Positions 17,148 to 25,294 are shown, counted from the first letter of the stretch. The stretch is 64,000 nucleotides of DNA from Bin87 sp026710825 (GCA_965232815.1 OZ247427.1:2666001-2730000); one strand, 5' to 3'. A program made the numbers and translations. The notes: a model not told the origin generated them from the sequence alone.

Positions 17148-18065
17148 ATGATGATCGGCGCATTTGATATCCAAGAACCATTGCCGGACCTGCGGGAGCC
17201 TCACGTTTTTGCCATGATAAGACCATGGGTGGACGTTGGCAGCGTAGGCACGTTGACACTCAACCGGCTGGAGCGGTACCTGGGCTCCAAGGAGTTGGGC
17301 CGCCTCAAACGGCCTGGGGAGTTCTTCGATTTCACTCGTTACCGGCCGAGTATGAGGCTGGTTGACAACGAACGCCGGGTGCGGATACCCAACAGTATCA
17401 TCCGTTATGCCACCACTGAGAACGGCCCGGATTACCTGTTTTTGCATCTGCGAGAACCGCATGCGAACAGCGAGATGTACACCGATTCGATACTGGAAGT
17501 GGTGGAAAAATTCGGGGTGAAACGATATTGCCGATTGGGCGCCATGTACGACACCGTGCCGCACACGCGGCCGTTGCTGGTGACCGGGTCGCTGGGTTCA
17601 GTGGAGCAGATTCGGTCGGTGCCAAACCTCAAGTTGAGGCGCAGCACCTACCAGGGTCCGACAACGATCATGAACCTGGTATCCGACGGGATCGACAGGT
17701 TGGGTGTGGAATCCATCAACTTCATGGTGCACCTACCGCAGTACGTTCAATTGGACGAGGACTTCAACGGCACTGCCCGGATGATCGAAGCGCTCTCCTC
17801 GGTGTATCCGGAAATACCGGAGGATCTTGCGCCGGTGCGGAGGGGCCAACGACAGTATCGCGAGTTGAACGCGGCGGTGGAAAGGAACTCGGATCTGCAG
17901 GGTCTGATCAAGCAGATGGAGGACTACTACGATTCGAACGAGGTAGACGCGAGCGCCGAGAGCGAATCGGAAGAGGAAAACGCCAGTGAGGCGGTGGCCC
18001 TGTCTCCGGAGATCGAGCAATTCCTGAGCGAACTGGGCGAGGAATTCGGCGAACGCGAGAATTAG
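17148..18065 (+). CDS. PAC2 family protein
   Basis: A 305-residue protein with the PAC2 (proteasome assembly chaperone 2/DUF75) fold pattern. It reads AMIRPWVDVGSVGTLTLNRLERYL near the start, then LFLHLREPHANSE, a central YDTVPHTRPLLVTGS, and INFMVHLPQYVQL in the second half. The last 60 residues are very acidic (glutamate/serine-rich). PAC2 proteins occur in actinobacteria, archaea and Chloroflexota with no firmly assigned bacterial role. The ATG at 17148 (a double ATG) lacks a ribosome site; TGGCAAGAT just upstream could be a weak extended -10, so a very short leader is possible. A 15-bp hairpin follows at 18083. Confidence 0.82.
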   Translation: MMIGAFDIQEPLPDLREPHVFAMIRPWVDVGSVGTLTLNRLERYLGSKELGRLKRPGEFFDFTRYRPSMRLVDNERRVRIPNSIIRYATTENGPDYLFLHLREPHANSEMYTDSILEVVEKFGVKRYCRLGAMYDTVPHTRPLLVTGSLGSVEQIRSVPNLKLRRSTYQGPTTIMNLVSDGIDRLGVESINFMVHLPQYVQLDEDFNGTARMIEALSSVYPEIPEDLAPVRRGQRQYRELNAAVERNSDLQGLIKQMEDYYDSNEVDASAESESEEENASEAVALSPEIEQFLSELGEEFGEREN

Positions 18066-18082
18066 AACCGGGACACGCACAG

Positions 18083-18119
18083 ATAATTGGGGGCAGGCTC
18101 AAAACCTGCCCCCAATTAT
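18083..18119. terminator. bidirectional terminator hairpin
   Basis: A perfect 15-base stem, ATAATTGGGGGCAGG / CCTGCCCCCAATTAT, with a 7-base loop, stands between the PAC2 gene (plus) and the tRNA (minus). The AT-rich stem base gives a T-containing tract in both directions, so it can end both transcripts. Confidence 0.75.
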
Positions 18120-18150
18120 TTCCAGCGAGGGTTATTCGGGTGCGTTGTAG

Positions 18151-18225
18151 TGGTGGCGACGGATGGATTCGAACCAACGACCTAGCGCTTATGAAGCGCC
18201 CGCTCTGCCTCTGAGCTACGTCGCC
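18151..18225 (-). tRNA. tRNA with CAT anticodon (elongator Met or Ile2), CCA encoded
   Basis: The minus strand folds as a cloverleaf: acceptor GGCGACG/CGTCGCC, D-arm GCTC/GAGC, anticodon stem GGCGC/GCGCT around loop TTCATAA, and T-arm GTTGG/CCATC with one T-T mismatch and loop TTCGAAT. The discriminator A is at 18154, followed by an encoded CCA (18153-18151). It lacks initiator features. With the tRNA at 11027 it makes two different CAT-anticodon tRNAs in this window, plausibly one elongator Met and one Ile2. Confidence 0.92.
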
Positions 18226-18272
18226 AACCTGCACAGCCCCGACCAGTCGTCGTTGTTGCTGAGCGTCCGAAT

Positions 18273-18302
18273 ATGGTAAGACTGGCCCAGCGAAATTGTC
18301 AA
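18273..18302 (-). promoter_or_regulatory. promoter of the tRNA gene at 18225
   Basis: On the minus strand TTGACA (18302-18297), an 18-base spacer, then TACCAT (18278-18273). The start site would be about 40 bases before the mature tRNA. Confidence 0.55.
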
Positions 18303-18350
18303 TTGCGGATGACACCAACAAGCGTCAGTTAACCAGGAAAATGGGAACCG

Positions 18351-18845
18351 ATGACATCACTGTTGCAACAGCGGGTTTGGGTGATACGCGGCGGCGAATC
18401 CGGGATCGGAGAGCATGAGCAGGAATTCCTAGGCGACGGCCTGATAACCGTGGGATTCGGGTGCGACAGGATCGTAACGGGCTTCAAAGACACGCGGGAG
18501 TTGCGGCGATACCTGGAAGACGAACGCGAGCACGAGGGACCACAAGCGGCGCGACAGCTATGGGATTTCGCGTTCGAATTGCGAGAGGGAGACAACGTGA
18601 TTCTGCCCAGGACCATCAGAGGGCACGACCGCGAACTACGGATTGGGCGGGTAACAGGCCACTATCAATTCCGGACGGGCCATCACCACCAACATTGGCG
18701 GGCGGTGAGCTGGGATGATCGGGTCGCGACGAGGGCTGGCCTGGACAAAGGGTCGCTGAACGCGGTGAACCAGAGGACCACGCTCAATCTGATCAAGGAT
18801 TCTGAAATTGCGAAGCGGATTCGATCGCACTGCCTGGCCGTTTGA
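18351..18845 (+). CDS. stand-alone PUA/EVE-like domain of the type found in Mrr-like restriction proteins
   Basis: A 164-residue protein. Its order of elements is VWVIRGGESGIGEHEQEF, then DGLITVGFGCDRI, a charged helical stretch, QLWDFAFELREGDNVILPR, and IGRVTGHYQFR. It resembles the N-terminal domain that precedes the nuclease domain in Mrr-type restriction proteins. That domain is thought to recognise modified bases. Here no nuclease domain follows: the remaining 50 residues are basic and not PD-(D/E)XK-like. It could be a modified-base reader, an RNA-binding protein or a remnant. No methylase or nuclease gene lies nearby. Confidence 0.6.
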   Translation: MTSLLQQRVWVIRGGESGIGEHEQEFLGDGLITVGFGCDRIVTGFKDTRELRRYLEDEREHEGPQAARQLWDFAFELREGDNVILPRTIRGHDRELRIGRVTGHYQFRTGHHHQHWRAVSWDDRVATRAGLDKGSLNAVNQRTTLNLIKDSEIAKRIRSHCLAV

Positions 18846-18893
18846 TCCCATGGATGGACTGGCCGTGGGTCGCGTAGGTGAGGTCGTTAAGGT

Positions 18894-19265
18894 TTGAACG
18901 AATCGGGCAGACCGGATCTGGAGATCCTGCTGGATGAAACCGCGGTAGCGTTGGAAAGGATGGTGGCTGACCTGTGCGGGCGGCTGGATCCGTTTCCGGC
19001 GTTCATGGGGATGACGACGATACAGGCGGTGGAATTGGAGCCGGCGTTGAACCCGAGAGCCGACCGAGGGTGCGTGGTGGTGACGCCGGACGGGATGATC
19101 GCCGAGTTGGACGTTACCGCGATTCCCGGCGTGGTTGGAGTGCTGGAGGTGGACCAAGTCGAGGAATTCAAACCGCTGGAAGATGTTTCAGCGGAGGAAT
19201 ACCTGATCTACCTGGTCTCGGCGGTCCGGCTGCTGTCAGCGGAAGCCGCGCGGCAGAGAGTCTAG
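18894..19265 (+). CDS. hypothetical protein, 123 residues
   Basis: An acidic 123-residue protein of unrecognised family starting at a TTG, 48 bases after the preceding gene. It has an amphipathic N-terminal helix, a middle segment with alternating hydrophobic residues (VVVTPDGMIAELDV) and an acidic C-terminal half. It has no signal peptide or membrane segment. Its stop codon overlaps the convergent moaC stop by four bases. The composition is protein-like, but the start and function are uncertain. Confidence 0.55.
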   Translation: MNESGRPDLEILLDETAVALERMVADLCGRLDPFPAFMGMTTIQAVELEPALNPRADRGCVVVTPDGMIAELDVTAIPGVVGVLEVDQVEEFKPLEDVSAEEYLIYLVSAVRLLSAEAARQRV

Positions 19266-19771
19266 GAACCGGTCAGGTCGACGTCGCCGGACTGGCCGCC
19301 AGTTTTGCGGAGCAAGCGTACCCCGTCGATTTGCACTGCCCGGTCGACGGCCTTGCACATATCGTAGATGGTGAGGGCCGCCACGCTGACGGCCGTGAGG
19401 GCTTCCATCTCGACGCCGGTCTTGCCGGAGGTGGTGGCCGTGGCGGTGATGTTCACGCTGCTGGCGGCTTCATCCAGGGTGAGTTCGACATCCACCTTGT
19501 TGAGAGGCAGCGGATGACACAGGGGGATCAACTCGGAGGTGCGCTTGGCGCCCATGATACCAGCCAACTGGGCGATGGTAAGGACGTCACCTTTTTTCAT
19601 CAGCCCGTCGCGTATCAGGGCGAGGGTCTCGGGTTGCATCACGACCTGGCCGGTTGCCTGAGCCATGCGGTCGGTTACGGGCTTCCAGCCCACATCGACC
19701 ATGCGGGCGCTGCCGTCCTCAGCCAGGTGAGTCAGATGGTCGGCGGGTTTGGCAGTTTGCGGGCTGGTCAT
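19262..19771 (-). CDS. moaC: cyclic pyranopterin monophosphate synthase MoaC
   Basis: A 169-residue MoaC, the usual length. It converts the MoaA product to cyclic pyranopterin monophosphate, the first committed intermediate of molybdenum cofactor. Motifs: ARMVDVGWKPVTDRMA at the start, IPLCHPLPLNKV, and VEMEALTAVSVAALTIYDMCKA holding the catalytic Asp/Lys of the active site. It follows moaA by nine bases on the same strand. The last gene of the hydrolase-zinc ribbon-CoA-transferase-rdgB-moaA-moaC run. Confidence 0.96.
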   Translation of the reverse strand: MTSPQTAKPADHLTHLAEDGSARMVDVGWKPVTDRMAQATGQVVMQPETLALIRDGLMKKGDVLTIAQLAGIMGAKRTSELIPLCHPLPLNKVDVELTLDEAASSVNITATATTSGKTGVEMEALTAVSVAALTIYDMCKAVDRAVQIDGVRLLRKTGGQSGDVDLTGS

Positions 19772-19780
19772 GGTTCAGCG

Positions 19781-20800
19781 TTACCCCCCGATCTGGTACA
19801 TCTCGACCTTGGGCCGAGCGCTGGCGGAATCGTTGTCAGTGAACTCCGTGCGGATCTCCGAGTAGCGGTCCTGACGCACTCTCCACACTCCCGAGATAAT
19901 TTCGACAAGTTCGGAATCGGTCGCGCCGTCGCGCATGGGGCCGCGGAGGTCTACGCCGTCGGTGGCAAACAGGCAGGTATAGATACGGCCGTCGGTGGAG
20001 AGCCTGGACCGCGTGCAGTCGGCACAGAAGGGTTGGGTAACCGATGCAATGACACCGATCTCACCGTCGCCGTCGCGGTAGCGCCACCGGTTGGCAACCT
20101 CTCCCAGATAGTTGGGATCGGCGGGTTCCAGCGGGAGTTCGGCGTCGATCCGCGCGATGATGTCGGCGGCGGGCACGACTTCGTCAAGTTTCCATCCGTT
20201 GCGGTTACCGACGTCCATGTACTCGATGAACCGCACAATGTGGCCGGTGCCCTTGAAATGGCGGGCGAGGTCGACGATGGTGTGGTCGTTGACGCCCTTC
20301 TGGACCACGGCGTTTATCTTGACGGGGTTCAGGCCAGCGTCAGCGGCGCGGTTGATGCCATCAAGAACGCGACGCGTGCCGAACCCGCGCCCGTTCATCT
20401 GCTTGAACACATCATCATCCAAGGAATCCAGGCTGACGGTGATGCGGTGGAGACCGGCGTCGGCGAGTTGCTGGGCCTGCTGGGCGAGGAGATAGCCGTT
20501 GGTGGTGAGCGTAATGTCATCTGCGCCGGGGATGGCGGCGAGTTGCGCGATGAGGCCGGCAAGGTCAACGCGGAGCAGCGGTTCGCCCCCGGTAATGCGC
20601 AGTTTGTTCACGCCGAGTTCCACGAACAACCGGGACAGACGAGAAATCTCTTCGAAGGTGAGGATTTCGTCCTTGGGCAGGAATTTATAAGCATCGCCGA
20701 ATATCTCAGCCGGCATGCAGTACGGACACCGGAAGTTGCAACGGTCGGTGACCGAAATTCGAAGATCGCGGAGGGGTCGGCCGAAAAGGTCAGTGATCAT
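19781..20800 (-). CDS. moaA: GTP 3',8-cyclase MoaA
   Basis: A 339-residue radical SAM enzyme that, with MoaC, starts molybdenum cofactor synthesis from GTP. The N-terminal CNFRCPYC (CxxxCxxC) motif binds the SAM-reactive 4Fe-4S cluster and LRITGGEPLLR is the SAM-binding GGEP. The C-terminal CADCTRSR with a later CLF cysteine binds the second cluster. The first four bases overlap the rdgB stop (ATGA), so translation is coupled. It is normal in length and shows no missing residues. Confidence 0.97.
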   Translation of the reverse strand: MITDLFGRPLRDLRISVTDRCNFRCPYCMPAEIFGDAYKFLPKDEILTFEEISRLSRLFVELGVNKLRITGGEPLLRVDLAGLIAQLAAIPGADDITLTTNGYLLAQQAQQLADAGLHRITVSLDSLDDDVFKQMNGRGFGTRRVLDGINRAADAGLNPVKINAVVQKGVNDHTIVDLARHFKGTGHIVRFIEYMDVGNRNGWKLDEVVPAADIIARIDAELPLEPADPNYLGEVANRWRYRDGDGEIGVIASVTQPFCADCTRSRLSTDGRIYTCLFATDGVDLRGPMRDGATDSELVEIISGVWRVRQDRYSEIRTEFTDNDSASARPKVEMYQIGG

Positions 20801-21408
20801 AAGGCGGCTAGGATGCGGCGAGCTTTACGTGCGGCGTCGGCGCGGTGGCTGACCTGGTTTTTGGCTTCCAGCGGCAGCTGCGCCATGGTTGCGGCGTACG
20901 ACGGCAGATAAAAGACCGGATCGTAGCCGAAGCCGTGCTCACCCTCCGGTCGGTATTGTATCACCCCGGCGATGGAGCCGACGACGGTGGACGCGCTGGG
21001 TTCGCCACCGGCGTGGGGATCGGCGATGGCCGTGAAACAGCGGAACCGTGCGATGCGACGTTCCCAAGGGATGTCCGCCAAATTGCGGAGCAGGAGATCG
21101 ACACGGTCGCCGTCAGTCTCGCACGCATCGCCGCCGTACCGGGCAGAATAGACGCCGGGTTCGCCGCCCAGGGCATGGACTTCGAGGCCAGAGTCGTCGG
21201 AGATGGTGAGACAACCGGACAGCCGGGAGTACGTGGTGGCCTTCAGAATCGCGTTGGCGAGGAAGGTGTCACCAGTTTCCTCCACTTCATCGGGCACCCC
21301 GGCGTCGTCGAGGGAGATAAGTTGGCCCGGGTAATCGGCGAGAAGCTGGCGGTATTCGCGCATCTTGCCGGGGTTACGAGTGGCAACGAGCAGGGTTCGA
21401 GTGGACAT
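20797..21408 (-). CDS. rdgB: XTP/dITP diphosphatase (RdgB/HAM1)
   Basis: A 203-residue house-cleaning nucleotide pyrophosphatase that removes non-canonical purine nucleoside triphosphates. Motifs: LVATRNPGKMREYRQLL at the start (substrate-binding SxNxxK form as TRNPGK), SDDSGLEVHALGGEPGVYSARY, and GFGYDPVFYLP. The ATG at 21408 gives the usual N-terminus; it is only two bases from the upstream CoA-transferase stop, so re-initiation rather than a ribosome site probably drives it. Its stop overlaps the moaA start. Confidence 0.94.
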   Translation of the reverse strand: MSTRTLLVATRNPGKMREYRQLLADYPGQLISLDDAGVPDEVEETGDTFLANAILKATTYSRLSGCLTISDDSGLEVHALGGEPGVYSARYGGDACETDGDRVDLLLRNLADIPWERRIARFRCFTAIADPHAGGEPSASTVVGSIAGVIQYRPEGEHGFGYDPVFYLPSYAATMAQLPLEAKNQVSHRADAARKARRILAAL

Positions 21409-21410
21409 AA

Positions 21411-22661
21411 CTATATGACACCGGTGTCGGACAGCGTGGTGAGCTGGTCGGAGTCCAGGCCGAGCCAATCCCCGTAGACGGAGGCGTTGTGCTCGCCGAC
21501 GGTGGGACCCATATGGCGCAGAGCGCCGGGGGTTTCGCTGAATTTCGGAACGAGTCCGAGCATCCGGGTGTGGCCGATCTCAGGGTCATCGATCTCGACG
21601 ATATCATCGCGTTGCTGGTAATGGGGGTCGGCGATGATGTCAGCGCTGTTATACACCGGGCCCACCACCCCACCTGCGGGGATGAGTTCGCCCATGATGT
21701 CTGCGGTTGGACGGCTACCCAACCATGATTGGAGGATTTCGTTGAGGGCGTCCTTGTTGTCGAGGCGGGCAGCGTTGTTGGCAAACCTGGGGTCATCCAG
21801 TAGTTCATCAAATCCCATGGCGCGGGCCAGACCTTCCCAGGTGTTTTGAGAGGTGGCGGACAGGCCCAGCCAACGATCATCTTCGGTGCGGTAGAGGCTG
21901 CGAGGCGCGGCGTCCGGAAAATCGTTCCCGATGCGTTCGCGGATTTCACCGAGGCGGTCGTAGATGGTTAGATGGGGGATGCAGAGCCGGAACAACGGCT
22001 CGAACAGGCTCAGGTCAACGACCTGGCCAGCGCCGGGCAAACCGTTACGCCGGTCTGCGTCGCGCCGGTAGATTGCCATCATGCCGGCCATGGCGCCGAA
22101 AACGCCGGCGATCTCGTCGGCGAGGGGAACCGGAGGGAGGTTTGGCGGAGTGTCCGGGAATCCGGTCATCCCGATATAGCCGCTCATGCATTCCGCGATG
22201 GTGCCAAAACCGGGTCGATCCTTGTACGGGCCGGTCTGCCCAAACCCGGAAAAACGGAGAATGACCAAGCCAGGATTGACGGACGGATCGTGCAGGTCGG
22301 ATGGTCCCAGCCCCCAGCGTTCGAGGGTGCCGGGCCGGAATCCTTCGATTAGAACGTCGGCCTGGGAGGCGAGACGCTTGAGCAGGTCCTGGCCGCTGGA
22401 ATCCGCCATGTTAAGGGTGATGGACCGCTTGTTGCGGGAATGAACCTTCCACCAGAGCGACACACCGTTGTAGAACGGGCCCCAGTTGCGCAGGGGGTCG
22501 CCGGCTCCGGGGCGTTCGACCTTGACGACGTCCGCGCCGAAATCGGCCATGAGGGAGGAGGCAGTCCCGCCGGCGACGATGATAGACAGGTCGAGGACAC
22601 GAAGACCCTCCAAAGGGCCGCCGTTCGCCGGTGTGGGATTGTCCGCTGGGCTTTGGGTCAT
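21411..22661 (-). CDS. CaiB/BaiF family (class III) CoA-transferase
   Basis: A 416-residue class III CoA-transferase: LEGLRVLDLSIIVAGG, FGADVVKVERPGAGDPLRNWGPF, IEGFRPGTLERWGLG and PGAGQVVDLSLFEP. Asp182 (PLADEIAG) fits the catalytic aspartate position. Residues 1-15 are an extra polar N-terminus. The start is strongly coupled: its ATG overlaps the TGA of the 45-codon zinc-ribbon gene, and AAGGAAAGG lies within that gene's end. The substrate is unknown. It is the third member of this family in the window. Confidence 0.9.
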   Translation of the reverse strand: MTQSPADNPTPANGGPLEGLRVLDLSIIVAGGTASSLMADFGADVVKVERPGAGDPLRNWGPFYNGVSLWWKVHSRNKRSITLNMADSSGQDLLKRLASQADVLIEGFRPGTLERWGLGPSDLHDPSVNPGLVILRFSGFGQTGPYKDRPGFGTIAECMSGYIGMTGFPDTPPNLPPVPLADEIAGVFGAMAGMMAIYRRDADRRNGLPGAGQVVDLSLFEPLFRLCIPHLTIYDRLGEIRERIGNDFPDAAPRSLYRTEDDRWLGLSATSQNTWEGLARAMGFDELLDDPRFANNAARLDNKDALNEILQSWLGSRPTADIMGELIPAGGVVGPVYNSADIIADPHYQQRDDIVEIDDPEIGHTRMLGLVPKFSETPGALRHMGPTVGEHNASVYGDWLGLDSDQLTTLSDTGVI

Positions 22662-22795
22662 ATCCTTTCCTTGTCACGGCGATACGACGCCGGTGTCATG
22701 CGCACGATACGGCATTGTGGACAACGCCATTTCTTCTGCTTGTGCGGCGTCCGAGGCTGGAGCGCCATTTTGATCCGACAGCGTGGGCAGTGCAT
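22658..22795 (-). CDS. 45-residue zinc-ribbon microprotein
   Basis: A short gene reading MHCPRCRIKM at the start and WRCPQCRIVRM in the middle, i.e. two CPxC knuckles (Cys3/Cys6 and Cys25/Cys28) spaced as in a rubredoxin-like or zinc-ribbon fold, with many lysines and arginines. Its TGA stop (22660-22658) overlaps the ATG of the downstream CoA-transferase, and its own ATG is eight bases after the hydrolase stop. This arrangement strongly supports translation. It has no clear ribosome site of its own, so coupling from the hydrolase is likely. Function unknown; nucleic-acid or partner-protein binding are both plausible. Confidence 0.75.
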   Translation of the reverse strand: MHCPRCRIKMALQPRTPHKQKKWRCPQCRIVRMTPASYRRDKERI

Positions 22796-22803
22796 GGGCC
22801 GAG

Positions 22804-23688
22804 TTACCGGGTACCCGAATGGCAGTCAAGCCAGTCGATGATCACGGCCAGCACGTCTTCGGGGTATTCCATGGGCAGGAAGTGACTGCCCTTGCCCATG
22901 GGCACCACCCTGGAACCGGGTACCAAGCGTTGGAAGTCGCGGATTCCCGGGTCGTCAACTCTTTGGCATCCGGGGTAATCGGCGAGGAGCAGGAGCCATT
23001 GGCCGGCGAGATCTTTCAGGTATTCGCCAACCTGGAGATCGTCGCGCATTCCGTAGAATGTGGCCTCGGTTTCGGGGTGGCACTTCAACTCGGCGCGGCC
23101 GTCGTCCAGGAGGCGAGTGCCGCCCTCGATGAATTGCTGGAAGGGTTCGTCCTGCCAGTCTTTGAAGGCAGCACGGGTGCGGTAGGCGTCGAACATGGCC
23201 TCCCGGGTTTCCCAGACGGGCCGCTTCATGCGCGTGCGGTCGGCGCGGCGGTTGAGGTCCTGAGAGGGAGCGGTCGGCGCGTCATTGCTGACACGGGTCT
23301 CGACGAGAACAACGGGACCGAACGCGTCCGGCAAGTGGTTGGCGGCGAGGATGGTGGCCAGACCACCCGATGAATGGCCGATCACGCCGGGGCGCACCAA
23401 CTCCATGGCGTGCAATATGGCCGCAAGATCTTCGCCGGCGTACTCGAAGCGGTAACCCTTATCGGAGGGGTCGGTGTCGCCGTGTCCGCGCTGGTCGAAC
23501 GCCAAGACACGATAGCGCTCCGCGAGGCGGCGAGCGATGGGTTTCCACGGCCAAGCGCAGAGGCCGGTGGCATGGAGCATCAACAGCGGCGGAGCGTCGG
23601 GATGGCCCCACTCCAAGTAGTGATGGCGGATGCCGTTGGCGTGAACATATCCGCTGGTCCAATCGCCAATATTTGCATGCTGGGGCAT
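22804..23688 (-). CDS. alpha/beta hydrolase
   Basis: A 294-residue alpha/beta hydrolase. The oxyanion region is LLMLHATGLCAWPW (HxTG in place of HGxG). The nucleophile elbow is IGHSSGG, with the serine at its centre. DQRGHGDTDPS is the usual loop, and the C-terminal KGSHFLPMEYPE supplies the catalytic histidine. Substrate unknown; esterase, lactonase or C-C hydrolase roles are all possible. It heads the minus-strand run that continues into the zinc ribbon and CoA-transferase genes, and diverges from the nuo operon. Confidence 0.88.
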   Translation of the reverse strand: MPQHANIGDWTSGYVHANGIRHHYLEWGHPDAPPLLMLHATGLCAWPWKPIARRLAERYRVLAFDQRGHGDTDPSDKGYRFEYAGEDLAAILHAMELVRPGVIGHSSGGLATILAANHLPDAFGPVVLVETRVSNDAPTAPSQDLNRRADRTRMKRPVWETREAMFDAYRTRAAFKDWQDEPFQQFIEGGTRLLDDGRAELKCHPETEATFYGMRDDLQVGEYLKDLAGQWLLLLADYPGCQRVDDPGIRDFQRLVPGSRVVPMGKGSHFLPMEYPEDVLAVIIDWLDCHSGTR

Positions 23689-23729
23689 AGTGAGCCTTGA
23701 ATGATTCAGGGTTTGCAGAAGCCTCGTTA

Positions 23730-23738
23730 TGGTATAAT
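23730..23738 (+). promoter_or_regulatory. extended -10 promoter of the nuo operon
   Basis: TGGTATAAT is a perfect extended -10, about 90 bases before the nuoA ATG and inside the divergent gap between the hydrolase and nuoA. It is the only strong promoter seen ahead of the eleven nuo genes. Confidence 0.65.
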
Positions 23739-23829
23739 GCCGCCGCTCATTTAGCCAGACGGTTTGTCGCCGCCCCGCGAATTAACTGGCACGGTTGGCG
23801 GCGCTTTGGCGGGAGGGCAAAGCACCAGA

Positions 23830-24216
23830 ATGCTAGAAGATTATTTTGGCCAATACGGCCTCATCGCCATCTTCCTGGCTATTTCCATAATCGTTCCGTG
23901 CAGCATGCTGGGGGCGTCGTACGCCCTATCACGCTTGGGCATCCGGCCGGCGCGTCCCGATCCCGTCAAGCACGACACATACGAATGCGGAGTGCAGACG
24001 ATCGGCGGGACATGGAACCGCTTCCAGTTTCGCTATTACATGTTCGCGATCCTGTTCGTGGTATTCGACGTTGAGGTGGTGTTCCTTTACCCTTGGGCGA
24101 CGAAGTTCCTCACGCTGGAGCTGTTTGCCCTGATTGAAATGGCGGTGTTCGTCGGGATCCTTCTGTTGGCGTGGGCGTATGCCTGGCGCAAGCGCGACCT
24201 GGAATGGCAGGGCTGA
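23830..24216 (+). CDS. nuoA: NADH-quinone oxidoreductase subunit A
   Basis: A 128-residue membrane subunit of complex I with three hydrophobic helices. The conserved loop YECGVQTIGGTWNRFQFRYY and the second-helix acidic FDVEVVFLYPWA are both present. It is the first gene of an operon of eleven nuo genes. The ATG at 23830 gives the normal length; the frame is open back to 23764. A GGGAGGG lies some 12 bases upstream, a longer spacing than ideal. Confidence 0.95.
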   Translation: MLEDYFGQYGLIAIFLAISIIVPCSMLGASYALSRLGIRPARPDPVKHDTYECGVQTIGGTWNRFQFRYYMFAILFVVFDVEVVFLYPWATKFLTLELFALIEMAVFVGILLLAWAYAWRKRDLEWQG

Positions 24217-24221
24217 ACGGG

Positions 24222-24854
24222 ATGCAGGAATCGACACATTTCGAGTTGCCGTCGGTAGGTGGCCCACTGCACGCCCGCACGTGGGAGATAGACCGCTCCG
24301 AGGGCCAAACGGTCAACGAGTTGATCGCGGCATCGCAATCGCCGATAGAGATGCCGGCAATCGAGGTCCCTGAGGACCTGAAGAGCAACCTCATGGTCAC
24401 ATCGGTGGACGCGCTGGTGAACTGGAGCCGGAAGTCAGCATTGTGGCCCGTGTCCTTTGGATTGGCGTGCTGCGCGTTTGAGATGATGGCGACTGCTATG
24501 GGACGGTTCGACATCTCGCGTTTCGGGATGGAAGTGTTCCGGGCGTCGCCGAGGCAGGCGGACCTGATGATCGTGGCGGGAACCGTGACCTGGAAGATGG
24601 CCCCGCCGATCAAGCGGATCTACGAGCAGATGGCCGAGCCGCGCTGGGTGATATCGATGGGCGTGTGCGCGACGAGCGGCGGGCCTTATTTTGGGTCGTA
24701 CAGCGTGGTCCCCGGAGTTGATCACATCGTGCCCGTTGACGTGTACGTGCCCGGATGCCCGCCGCGGCCTGATGCGCTGCTCTACGGGATCATGGAACTG
24801 CACGAGAAAATCAAGAAATACCGCAACATCGGAGACCGGAGCTTCAAACCGTGA
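24222..24854 (+). CDS. nuoB: NADH-quinone oxidoreductase subunit B
   Basis: A 210-residue subunit carrying the terminal 4Fe-4S cluster N2, which passes electrons to quinone. The ligands are the tandem cysteines of LACCAFEMM, the cysteine of MGVCATSGG and the one in VPGCPPRPDAL. An N-terminal extension of about 45 residues precedes the core. ATG 24222 follows the nuoA stop by five bases; the frame opens earlier at 24171, but that start would overlap nuoA. Its stop overlaps the nuoC start (GTGA). Confidence 0.95.
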   Translation: MQESTHFELPSVGGPLHARTWEIDRSEGQTVNELIAASQSPIEMPAIEVPEDLKSNLMVTSVDALVNWSRKSALWPVSFGLACCAFEMMATAMGRFDISRFGMEVFRASPRQADLMIVAGTVTWKMAPPIKRIYEQMAEPRWVISMGVCATSGGPYFGSYSVVPGVDHIVPVDVYVPGCPPRPDALLYGIMELHEKIKKYRNIGDRSFKP

Positions 24855-25294
24855 CGCTGACGGCGGTACCCGGTGAGACCCTGGGCCGGCGTCTGCAGGA
24901 AGCAGCGCCGGACGCGGTGATTGAATGGGACGAATCCGCCGTGTGGGTGCGCCCGGAGTCGATAGGAACCGTGGCCAACTTCCTGCGCAACGACCCGGAA
25001 ACGGATTTTGTTTTCCTGAACTCGATCAGCGCGATTGACTTCGTTGAATATTTTGAACTGGTGTATCACCTGACGTCCCTGGCGAAACAGCAAACGGGTG
25101 TGGTGCGGAGCCGGGTGTACGGTCGGGAGGAGCCCTCCGCTGCATCCGTATTCAACGTGTGGAGAGGCGCAGATTTCCAGGAACGCGAAATCTGGGATCT
25201 GATGGGGATCCGGTTCAACGGGCACCCCAACATGAAACGGATCATGCTGTGGGAAGGATTCGACGGCCATCCGCTGCGCAAGGATTTTCTGTAG
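24851..25294 (+). CDS. nuoC: NADH-quinone oxidoreductase subunit C
   Basis: A 147-residue 30-kDa-type subunit of the peripheral arm, not fused to NuoD. The family signature is FQEREIWDLMGIRFNGHPNMKRI, followed by WEGFDGHPLRKDF. It starts at a GTG overlapping the nuoB stop. Length is at the short end for the family, as is common in the eleven-subunit complexes of Chloroflexota and archaea. Confidence 0.95.
   Translation: MTLTAVPGETLGRRLQEAAPDAVIEWDESAVWVRPESIGTVANFLRNDPETDFVFLNSISAIDFVEYFELVYHLTSLAKQQTGVVRSRVYGREEPSAASVFNVWRGADFQEREIWDLMGIRFNGHPNMKRIMLWEGFDGHPLRKDFL

Noticed and set aside
18974..20911. 645-codon plus-strand frame opposite moaC and moaA
   Set aside because: It overlaps two certain genes on the other strand, and its Gly/Val/Asp-rich translation is that of an antisense shadow in GC-rich DNA.
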